Source: an uncultured Collinsella sp. (GTDB lineage Bacteria; Actinomycetota; Coriobacteriia; Coriobacteriales; Coriobacteriaceae). Taken from it: a stretch of DNA of 5,158 nt. Position 1 is the first letter of the stretch, and every line of letters starts with the position of its first letter. The stretch spans positions 1-5,158 of the forward strand of contig CAUDDU010000084.1 of assembly GCA_958448375.1 (NCBI GenBank), given 5' to 3'. The notes under the pieces were generated by a model. That model made no database searches. It saw nothing but the letters and a program-made list of their open reading frames with translations, and had not been told where the DNA came from. Both the position numbers and the translations under genes were made by a program. Shown piece after piece: positions 1 to 5,158 of the stretch.

Positions 1-113
1 ATGATACGGGCGGGAACGCCGGCAATATAGCGTTCGCTAAACGACTGCCCGCCGCGGCTGGAACGCGGTGTGATACGACGTGAGGAAGCACGGTCCGAGT
101 CGGGCCTCCTCAT
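1..113 (-). CDS. ftsW: Probable FtsW lipid II polymerase, N-terminal fragment (runs off the left edge)
   Basis: From the ATG at 113 an open frame of 37 codons reaches the window edge without a stop. It begins MRRPDSDRASSRR and ends SERYIAGVPARI, just before where a membrane segment would start. FtsW is the SEDS-family glycosyltransferase that polymerises lipid II at the septum; it usually follows murD in dcw clusters, and actinobacterial versions often carry a basic, Ser/Arg-rich cytoplasmic tail before the first helix. The tail and the position fit, but no FtsW catalytic or membrane region is inside the window, so the name is inferred from context. The fragment does not resemble the start of MurG, which opens with a glycine-rich GGTxGH loop. 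An in-frame GTG at 140 with AGGGG five bases upstream is an alternative start that would add nine residues. Confidence 0.55.
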   Translation of the reverse strand, partial: MRRPDSDRASSRRITPRSSRGGQSFSERYIAGVPARI

Positions 114-128
114 ACCTTGTCGGGGGCT

Positions 129-133
129 CTCCT
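129..133 (-). promoter_or_regulatory. Possible ribosome binding site at the murD-ftsW junction
   Basis: AGGAG, within AGAGGAGAG on the minus strand, lies 15 bases before the ATG at 113. That is longer than usual spacing. A competing site, AGGGG at 150-146 overlapping the murD stop, lies 5 bases before an in-frame GTG at 140. The two together leave the start of the downstream gene undecided. Confidence 0.35.
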
Positions 134-148
134 CTCTCACCGCAACCC

Positions 149-1555
149 CTATTCCATTTGTGATTTCGCTGCAGCGGCAAGCTGGGCCACGTAGTCCTTA
201 AACACGCGGCCGCGCTCCTCATAGCCCGAGAACTCATCGAACGAAGAGCAGGCAGGAGAAAGTAAGATCACGTCACCACGGCTCGACAGCGAACGGGCGA
301 CGTCCACGGCGTCGCGTAGGTCATCCGCCTGGGCGATATCCACATCGCCATCGACATCGGCCTCGTCCATAGCGGCGGTGAAGCGCTCGCGCGCATCGCC
401 AAAGCAGACGACCGAGCGCACGTTGTCCATAACGACGCGCGCGAAGTCCGTGAGCGGCGTGCCCTTATCGTGGCCGCCGAGCAGCAAGATCACGTCGTCA
501 TCGGGAAATGCCGTCAGTGCCTTCTCGACCGCATCGGTGTTGGTCGCCTTGGAATCGTTGACGTAGCGCACGCCGTCAATCTCGCCACACGGCTCCACAC
601 GGTGCTCGAGCGGCTGGAACGAGGCCAGACCACGGCAGATACCATCGACATCGGCACCGACTGCCAGGGCAGCCGTGGCGGCGCACAGGGCATTGATAAC
701 ATTGTGATGGCCCGAGATCTTGAGCTCGGATGTAGCGACGAGCGGGGTCTCGACGCCCTTCAGGCGCACGATCATCTTGCCATCGCGCACAAAGGCGGCA
801 TCCTCACCCTCAGGCTCGTCAAAGGCAACCTTGCAGATGCGACGACCCGGCGTGTAGATGTACTCATCGAACTCGTGAATGCCGGCGTCTTCGACGTCGA
901 CAACCGCCAGATCGTCATCGACCATATTGTCAAACAGTTTGATCTTGGCAAGCGCATAGTTCTTATGGCTCTTATGCCAGCCCAAGTGGTCGGGAGTGAT
1001 GTTGAGCAGCACCGCCACGCGGGGGTGGAGCTCGGTGGTCGTAGCAATCTGATAGCTCGAGAGCTCAGCCACAAACCACTCGTTGTGGGCTCGGCCGTCA
1101 ATCTCGTTGACCGGCGGCTCGCCGATGTTGCCGACAGCTACGCTGGCCTCACCGGCAGCCTTGAGCAGATAATCAGTCAGCGACGTGGTAGTCGTCTTGC
1201 CGTTGGTACCCGTAATGGCAATCCAGTTATCGGGCGACAGGCGATAGGCAAACTCGGGCTCACCCATAATCTGGGCGGCATGCTCGCGCCCGGCCTTAAA
1301 GAAGCCCGAGAACTCCGAGATGCCCGGGCACGTCACGCATACGTCATAGGCGCCCTCGACCTGTTCGGTCCCATAGGCAAACGACGCACCAGCAGCCTCG
1401 AGCGCACGCGTGGCGTCATTGGGCTCAGAGGTGCCGCCGCCATACACGGTAACGGCGCTTACGCGCTCGGGATGTGCCAGCGCCCAGCGGGCGACATCGA
1501 GACCGGATTTGCCCTGACCCAAAACGAGCAGGCTAAAGACATCAGCAAGAGGCAT
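149..1555 (-). CDS. murD: UDP-N-acetylmuramoylalanine--D-glutamate ligase MurD
   Basis: Cytoplasmic ATP-dependent ligase adding D-Glu to UDP-MurNAc-L-Ala. Its 468 residues are slightly longer than the E. coli and B. subtilis enzymes (roughly 440-450). Domain 1 begins with the nucleotide-sugar loop VLGQGKSG (11-18) and contains CPGIS (76-80). Domain 2 has the P-loop GTNGKTTTT (116-124, Lys120), GNIG (142-145), ELSSYQ (164-169), NITPDHLGWH (185-194) and the AKIKLF block (203-208), whose Lys204 aligns with the carbamylated Lys of MurD. HHNVINAL (283-290) marks the domain junction. Domain 3 has LEHRVE (316-321), NDSKATN (333-339), LLGGHDKG (358-365) and LLSPACSSFDEF followed by YEERG (431-449). 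No catalytic motif is missing. The ATG at 1555 is nine bases after the mraY TAG and has no strong Shine-Dalgarno, so coupling to mraY translation is likely. The stop is TAG at 151-149. Confidence 0.97.
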   Translation of the reverse strand: MPLADVFSLLVLGQGKSGLDVARWALAHPERVSAVTVYGGGTSEPNDATRALEAAGASFAYGTEQVEGAYDVCVTCPGISEFSGFFKAGREHAAQIMGEPEFAYRLSPDNWIAITGTNGKTTTTSLTDYLLKAAGEASVAVGNIGEPPVNEIDGRAHNEWFVAELSSYQIATTTELHPRVAVLLNITPDHLGWHKSHKNYALAKIKLFDNMVDDDLAVVDVEDAGIHEFDEYIYTPGRRICKVAFDEPEGEDAAFVRDGKMIVRLKGVETPLVATSELKISGHHNVINALCAATAALAVGADVDGICRGLASFQPLEHRVEPCGEIDGVRYVNDSKATNTDAVEKALTAFPDDDVILLLGGHDKGTPLTDFARVVMDNVRSVVCFGDARERFTAAMDEADVDGDVDIAQADDLRDAVDVARSLSSRGDVILLSPACSSFDEFSGYEERGRVFKDYVAQLAAAAKSQME

Positions 1556-1564
1556 GAAAGACCA

Positions 1565-2584
1565 CTATCCCAACTGGAAGAACAAAGCAAGGCCAACGGC
1601 ACCAAAGGCCGCAGCGATAATCCAAAAACGGATGACGACCTTGGTCTCGGCCCAGCCCTTCTTTTCGAAATGATGATGGATGGGCGCCATAAGGAAGACG
1701 CGCTTGTGCGTAAAGTGGAAGTAGACAACCTGAATCATGACCGACAGGGTCTCAACGATAAACAGGCCGCCGATGATGAGGGAGACGACCTCGGTGTTGG
1801 TCATGATGGACGTGCAGGCAAACGCGGCGCCCAGGGCAAGCGAGCCGGTATCGCCCATAAAGATGCTCGCCGGATAGCAGTTGAACCACAGAAAGCCCAA
1901 GCAGGCACCGGCACACGCGGTGCAGAAGATGGACAGGTTCACGTCTCCGTGCAAAAACGCCATCGCAGCCATGGCGAGCATGGCTATCATGGAGGTGCCG
2001 CCAGCAAGACCGTCAAGGCCATCGGTCAGGTTCACGGCATTAGAAAGACCGGCGATCATCAGCCAGCAAAAGACAATGTAGAGCCACGGGAACGAAAGGC
2101 CGCAGATGGTGGTCGAAAGCACGCCAAGGTCGATCGTCAAGCCGCCGGGAAAACGAATCTCGGGGGCGACGCCGCACCAGTTGACGGCAAGTACCGTAAA
2201 GGTGACACAGATAATGGTTAGGCCGATCATCTTGGCATGAGGCGTCAGACCGAGCGAGCGCCCATGCGTAACGGAGGTCAGGTCGTCAATCAGGCCCAGC
2301 ACGCCGGTCGCCAGCGTGGCGAGCAGCACGAGCACGAGCTCGGTGGTGAGCTTGCCCATCAGCAGGCAGGTCAGCGAGATCGCGACGAGGATGACAACGC
2401 CACCCATGGTGGGCGTTCCCTGCTTAACCAAATGACGCTTGGGGCCGTCGGCACGAACCTGCTGGCCGATACCCTCGACCTTAAGCAGCTTGATCCACCA
2501 CGGCATGAGCAGCAGCGCAATGGCAGCGGCGATGCCAAGCCCCAAAAAAGCCTGATACGTTGGATACGAGGGATTGCCGAACAT
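1565..2584 (-). CDS. mraY: Phospho-N-acetylmuramoyl-pentapeptide transferase MraY (lipid I synthase)
   Basis: Integral membrane enzyme that transfers phospho-MurNAc-pentapeptide from UDP to undecaprenyl phosphate, giving lipid I at the inner face of the membrane. The 339 residues contain about ten hydrophobic segments, for example near 10-30, 63-100, 119-137, 164-182, 198-233, 249-287 and 316-336. Family motifs in order are HLVKQGTPTMGG (51-62), the Asp pair in GLIDDLTSV (D100, D101), NAVNLTDGLDGLA (182-194, with D188 and D191), FNCYPASIFMGDTGS (234-248, D245) and APIHHHFEKKGW (300-311). These include the magnesium and catalytic residues and the triple histidine that separates MraY from WecA-like relatives. 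One oddity is that the Lys normally three residues after the Asp pair (DDxxK) is Ser104 (codon 2275-2273). The start follows the murF stop by three bases; the stop is TAG at 1567-1565, nine bases before murD. Identity is certain; the effect of Ser104 is unknown. Confidence 0.97.
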   Translation of the reverse strand: MFGNPSYPTYQAFLGLGIAAAIALLLMPWWIKLLKVEGIGQQVRADGPKRHLVKQGTPTMGGVVILVAISLTCLLMGKLTTELVLVLLATLATGVLGLIDDLTSVTHGRSLGLTPHAKMIGLTIICVTFTVLAVNWCGVAPEIRFPGGLTIDLGVLSTTICGLSFPWLYIVFCWLMIAGLSNAVNLTDGLDGLAGGTSMIAMLAMAAMAFLHGDVNLSIFCTACAGACLGFLWFNCYPASIFMGDTGSLALGAAFACTSIMTNTEVVSLIIGGLFIVETLSVMIQVVYFHFTHKRVFLMAPIHHHFEKKGWAETKVVIRFWIIAAAFGAVGLALFFQLG

Positions 2585-2587
2585 GGG

Positions 2588-4012
2588 CTAGCACACACCT
2601 TCCACAAAGCGGTCGAGCTCAACAAAGCGGGAACCCTTGACCAGTACAACATCATGTTTTTCAAGCGCGCCGCCCATGCGGTCGAGCACCTGCTGATAAT
2701 CGGAGAACACCTGGATGCGGTCCTCGTCCATACCCATCATGCGCGCGGCATCGGCCATAAGCTGGGCCAGCTCACCACCCACGCACGCCAGCATGTCGAG
2801 CTTCTTGGCGGCGGCATAGGCGCCCACGAGCTCATGCATGCGAGGAGCCTCATCGCCCATCTCGCCCATCTCGCCCAGGATCGCCATGCGAGACCCCGTG
2901 CACGAAAGCGAGCACAGCAGATCGAGGCCAGCAGCCATGGATTCGGCACTGGCGTTATAGGAATCGTCGATGACGCGGGCACCGCTCTTGGCGCGCCTGA
3001 TCTCCTGGCGGTGACCGGTGATCGTGAGGCCCCTAAAGGCAGTATCGATCTGCTCGGGCTTCACGCCCAGGCGATAGGCAACCGCGGCGGCCTTAACGGC
3101 ATTAGGAACGGACTGCACGCCGGGGATGGCAAGCATGGTATCGATCGTCTCACCCTGGCCAAAATCGAGCGTAAAGACCGGACGGCCCTCGTCATCAACA
3201 CGAATGTCGCGGGCACGGACCTCATCATCGTCCGAGACGCCGGCCAGCATCACGTCGATACCAGCAGGCTGGGCGAACGTATCGCGAATGAACGACGTAA
3301 AGTCGTCCTCGCCGCCCAAAACCAGCAGCGGTAAGAAGTCGCCAGCGGCGCACATACCCTGGACAATCTCGGCCTTAGCGCGGGCGATGTTCTCGCGGCT
3401 GCCCAAAATGCCGATGTGAGAGGTACCAATCTTGCTCACGATGGCAAGGTTGGGATTGGCGGACTGGGACAGGCGCTCAATCTCGTGGAAATGGTTCATG
3501 CCCATCTCGAGCACCAGGACCTCGGTATCGGCCGGAGCGGAAAGCACCGTGAGCGGCATGCCGATCAGGTTATTGAAATTGCCCTTGGTGGCCCAGACAC
3601 GATAGCGCTTGGCGAGCACGGCGGCGAGCACGTCCTTGGTCGTCGTCTTGCCGATGGAACCGGTAATACCAACGACCAGGCAGCCAAGCTCCAGACGGTA
3701 CGTGTGCGCCAAACGCAGCAGAAACTCCTCGGGATCATCGGTCAGCAAGATGGCACAGCCCTTGTCCTGCGCCAGCGAGACCAGCTCGGCCTCGGGCTCA
3801 CGCGTCATCACGACGGCGCCAGCGCCCGACTGGACGGCACGGGAAGCAAAATCATTGCCGTCGACGCTTTCACCGGGAAAGGCGACGAAAATAGTCCCTT
3901 CCTCGACCTGGCGCGAGTCGATAACGCACCCGCGGCATACCCGATCGGCTTCTCCCGTCACGGTTCGGGCCCCTGTTGCGGCCGCGAGGTTGTTGACGGC
4001 GATCTCTATCAT
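2588..4012 (-). CDS. murF: UDP-N-acetylmuramoyl-tripeptide--D-alanyl-D-alanine ligase MurF
   Basis: Cytoplasmic ATP-dependent ligase that adds D-Ala-D-Ala to the UDP-MurNAc-tripeptide, the last soluble step of peptidoglycan precursor synthesis. At 474 residues it is of normal family length. The N-terminal substrate domain shows DSRQVEEGTIFVAFPGES (32-49) and DGNDF (51-55). The central ATPase domain has the P-loop GITGSIGKTTTKD (115-127, Lys122), KGNFNNLIGMPLTVL (143-157), LEMGMNH (168-174) and GTSHIGILGSRENIARAKAEI (196-216, last part cited by position). The C-terminal domain has DDSYNASAESM (349-359), the GEMGEMGDE stretch (380-388) where relatives have GDMxELG, and VKGSR (458-462). DDSYNA-type and HFHEI-type features distinguish it from MurE, and no MurE DNPR-type motif is seen. 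The ATG at 4012 has a good AGGGGAG site. The stop at 2590-2588 is TAG, three bases before mraY, implying co-transcription and coupling. Confidence 0.96.
   Translation of the reverse strand: MIEIAVNNLAAATGARTVTGEADRVCRGCVIDSRQVEEGTIFVAFPGESVDGNDFASRAVQSGAGAVVMTREPEAELVSLAQDKGCAILLTDDPEEFLLRLAHTYRLELGCLVVGITGSIGKTTTKDVLAAVLAKRYRVWATKGNFNNLIGMPLTVLSAPADTEVLVLEMGMNHFHEIERLSQSANPNLAIVSKIGTSHIGILGSRENIARAKAEIVQGMCAAGDFLPLLVLGGEDDFTSFIRDTFAQPAGIDVMLAGVSDDDEVRARDIRVDDEGRPVFTLDFGQGETIDTMLAIPGVQSVPNAVKAAAVAYRLGVKPEQIDTAFRGLTITGHRQEIRRAKSGARVIDDSYNASAESMAAGLDLLCSLSCTGSRMAILGEMGEMGDEAPRMHELVGAYAAAKKLDMLACVGGELAQLMADAARMMGMDEDRIQVFSDYQQVLDRMGGALEKHDVVLVKGSRFVELDRFVEGVC
2598..2603 (-). promoter_or_regulatory. 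Possible ribosome binding site of mraY within the end of murF
   Basis: GGAAGG (continuing into TGTG) on the minus strand lies 13 bases before the mraY ATG, inside the last codons of murF. The spacing is longer than ideal. The murF TAG is only three bases before the ATG, so re-initiation by ribosomes finishing murF probably contributes. Confidence 0.4.
2853..2877. repeat. 9-bp tandem repeat inside murF, about 2.8 copies
   Basis: The unit TCGCCCATC occurs at 2853-2861 and 2862-2870, with a partial third copy at 2871-2877. On the murF strand it encodes GEM GEM GDE (residues 380-388). The stretch is not an insertion, because its length matches the GDMxELG block of other MurF proteins. The repeat probably comes from the similar conserved residues using the same codons. 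Confidence 0.6.
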
Positions 4013-4017
4013 TGCAG

Positions 4018-4024
4018 CTCCCCT
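4018..4024 (-). promoter_or_regulatory. Ribosome binding site of murF
   Basis: AGGGGAG on the minus strand, with a 5-base spacer (CTGCA) to the ATG at 4012. It is the best-spaced Shine-Dalgarno in the window and fixes the murF start. A strong independent site fits a gene that follows a 126-base gap and cannot rely on coupling to the PBP stop codon. Confidence 0.75.
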
Positions 4025-4049
4025 GTAAACCTAATAATGCTATCGGCGT

Positions 4050-4055
4050 ATTGTA
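4050..4055 (-). promoter_or_regulatory. Possible -10 element of a murF promoter
   Basis: TACAAT on the minus strand differs from the sigma-70 type consensus TATAAT at one base. It would place a transcription start about 30 bases upstream of the murF ATG, in the only long gap of the cluster. No convincing TTGACA-like -35 lies 15-19 bases upstream; that region is occupied by the dyad. This therefore reads as a weak or regulated promoter, or a chance match. Confidence 0.3.
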
Positions 4056-4056
4056 T

Positions 4057-4084
4057 CCCAGCGCCGCGCATGCGTGGTGCAGGG
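4057..4084. promoter_or_regulatory. 28-bp imperfect inverted repeat upstream of murF, operator-like
   Basis: Read on the + strand, the two 14-base arms are centred between 4070 and 4071. Eleven of 14 positions pair by Watson-Crick rules; the exceptions are one A/A at 4060/4081 and two G/T at 4063/4078 and 4066/4075. The perfect core is CGCATGCG (4067-4074). It sits directly upstream of the TACAAT at 4055-4050 and covers where a -35 box would lie. There is no loop at the centre and no T-run after it in the murF direction (TGGGATACAAT follows), so an intrinsic terminator is unlikely. A protein-binding dyad or an mRNA hairpin in a read-through transcript are both possible. The structure is seen; the function is inferred. 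Confidence 0.4.
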
Positions 4085-4138
4085 CATGTGAACACCCTCG
4101 TATGGGACAGCAAACCACGCCCCAAAGATTGTAACCCC

Positions 4139-5158
4139 CTACCTCGTGTGCGGGATACCCAGCACGTCGAGCGCGTTGGCCATAATGGACTGGAACGGCA
4201 CCGCAGCGGCATCCGAGCCGCTCGGCGTTCCATCGAGCGTGATATAGCACAGCACCTTGGGCGATTGTGCCGGTGCAAAGCCCATAAAGGACGACATGTA
4301 GTTCTCCTTGAGGTAGCCGCCGTTTTCGTCGGCTCGTTCGGCCGTACCGGTCTTACCCGCCACGTCATAGCCGTCAACCGCGCCGCCAACGCCCGTTCCC
4401 TCGGACACGACCGTCTGCATGCACGATGTCACCTGGGATGCGGCGTCCTCAGAAATCGCGCGCTCGCCTTCGCCCCAGTCCTTCTCGTCGCCTTTGCTGG
4501 ACTTATAGAAGTGCGGGGTCATCATCACGCCGCCGTTGGCGATGCCGCCCACGGCACGTGCGATCTCAATCGGCGAGACGGACAGCGCCTGTCCAAAGCT
4601 CATCGATCCCAGCGTGGCGCCGTCATACTGGTCACGCTCCTTGACGATGCCCAGGCTCTCGCCCGGAAAATCGACACCGGAGCTGTGACCGATGCCCCAC
4701 TTGTCCACATAGGCGGCAAAGTCGTCGGCACCGATCTTGCGCCCCACCAGGACAAAGCCCACATTGGACGAACGGCGCATCATCTCGCGCACATCCATGG
4801 TCATGGCATAGTCGCGCTTGTCGGCATCGGTAACGGTATCGTCGCCCACCTTGATGCTCGCCGGCACCTCAAACGACGTACTCGATCGTACGACGCCCAA
4901 GTCGAAGCCGGCGCCCGCCACGAGCGTCTTAAAGACCGAGCCGGGCTCGTAGGCGTCAGTGACCAGGCGCAGGTTCATATACTCGGTCTTGGCGTTCTCC
5001 AGATCGGTCTGGTCGTAGGTCGGGTACGAGCAGGCGGCGAGAATTTCACCGGTCGTGGGGTCGGTGACCAAAGCCGAGCCGTTCTTGGCCTTTGTCTTCT
5101 CGACAGCCTCTGCCAGAGCATCCTCAGCCGCACGCTGGATATTGACGTCGAGCGTCGT
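4139..5158 (-). CDS. ftsI: Class B penicillin-binding protein, FtsI/PBP3-like transpeptidase (5' end missing)
   Basis: Septal peptidoglycan D,D-transpeptidase: it cross-links stem peptides outside the membrane and is the beta-lactam target. The frame is open to the window edge, so this is the C-terminal 339 residues; the N-terminal membrane anchor, the dimerisation domain and the true start lie outside. The first visible residues, TTLDVNIQRAAEDAL, are the usual lead-in to the transpeptidase domain, followed by the strand DPTTGEILAACSYPTYD. Counting from the edge, the active-site motifs are all present: SVFK at 74-77 (nucleophile Ser codon 4937-4939, preceded by YEPG), SSN at 130-132, and KTGT at 269-272 (Lys codon 4352-4354). 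Other family blocks are MSFGQALSVSPIEIARA (186-202) and FMGFAP (291-296). The protein ends 67 residues after KTGT with no PASTA domain, as in FtsI rather than PASTA-bearing PBPs. Position 5071 is a TTG inside the domain, not a start. The dcw neighbours favour the divisome PBP; the subclass is inferred. Confidence 0.93.
   Translation of the reverse strand, partial: TTLDVNIQRAAEDALAEAVEKTKAKNGSALVTDPTTGEILAACSYPTYDQTDLENAKTEYMNLRLVTDAYEPGSVFKTLVAGAGFDLGVVRSSTSFEVPASIKVGDDTVTDADKRDYAMTMDVREMMRRSSNVGFVLVGRKIGADDFAAYVDKWGIGHSSGVDFPGESLGIVKERDQYDGATLGSMSFGQALSVSPIEIARAVGGIANGGVMMTPHFYKSSKGDEKDWGEGERAISEDAASQVTSCMQTVVSEGTGVGGAVDGYDVAGKTGTAERADENGGYLKENYMSSFMGFAPAQSPKVLCYITLDGTPSGSDAAAVPFQSIMANALDVLGIPHTR

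Noticed and set aside
1..148. The left end as a non-coding region or terminator after murD
   Set aside because: No stem-loop with a T-run is evident. An open frame from 113 (or 140) continues to the edge with an N-terminus that fits the expected next dcw gene.
470..2221. A 583-codon open frame on the + strand opposite murD and mraY
   Set aside because: It is codon-aligned with the real genes, so it stays open simply because TTA, CTA and TCA codons are almost absent from murD and mraY. It even crosses the gene junction, which a real gene would not be expected to do. Its product is rich in charged residues and resembles no family.
2237..3334. A 365-codon open frame on the + strand opposite mraY and murF
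   Set aside because: It has the same cause: it is codon-aligned with murF and mraY in GC-rich DNA. It has no recognisable domain, and the sense strand encodes complete conserved enzymes.
4057..4084. The dyad as an intrinsic terminator for the PBP gene
   Set aside because: The repeat has no central loop, has mismatches in the minus-strand RNA, and is followed by TGGGATACAAT rather than a run of T.
3870..4250. A minus-strand frame of 126 codons spanning the PBP-murF gap, as a possible small gene
   Set aside because: It overlaps both flanking conserved genes in another frame, has no recognisable motif, and its residues inside the gap are not distinctive.
4139..5071. A complete 310-residue protein starting at 5071
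   Set aside because: The codon at 5071-5069 is TTG inside the transpeptidase domain. The frame continues open to the window edge with typical PBP sequence, so the gene is cut by the window and does not start here.

Overview
The window is a stretch of a division and cell wall (dcw) cluster, with every recognisable gene on the minus strand. In transcription order (high to low coordinates) it holds: the C-terminal two thirds or so of a class B penicillin-binding protein (FtsI-like, running off the right edge); murF; mraY; murD; and the first codons of a gene running off the left edge, most likely ftsW. The DNA is GC-rich, and the antisense strand stays open over long distances, as expected with GC-biased codon use. 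The Mur and MraY sequences and the gene order suggest a high-GC Gram-positive bacterium. A member of the Coriobacteriia (Collinsella-like) is my best guess, but this rests on general impression and not on a search.

Layout: 5158-4139 is the transpeptidase domain of the PBP, with intact SxxK, SxN and KTG motifs. 4138-4013 is a 126-base gap, the only substantial intergenic space. It carries a 28-bp imperfect dyad, a -10-like TACAAT and a good Shine-Dalgarno for murF. murF (4012-2588), mraY (2584-1565) and murD (1555-149) follow with gaps of only 3 and 9 bases, so they are almost certainly co-transcribed and probably translationally coupled. 148-114 is a short junction, and from 113 (or 140) an open frame runs off the left edge with a basic, Ser/Arg-rich N-terminus.

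The genes act in sequence. MurD adds D-Glu to UDP-MurNAc-L-Ala. MurF adds D-Ala-D-Ala to the tripeptide nucleotide. MraY moves the finished phospho-MurNAc-pentapeptide onto undecaprenyl phosphate to make lipid I. FtsW and the class B PBP polymerise and cross-link the resulting lipid II at the division septum. The MurE step (third amino acid) is not encoded here, although murE commonly lies between ftsI and murF.

I found no undescribed system, mobile element, CRISPR array or RNA gene. The points most worth a second look are the dyad upstream of murF, the absence of murE, a Lys-to-Ser change beside the MraY catalytic Asp pair, and the fact that all four visible stop codons are TAG with murF, mraY and murD in one reading frame.
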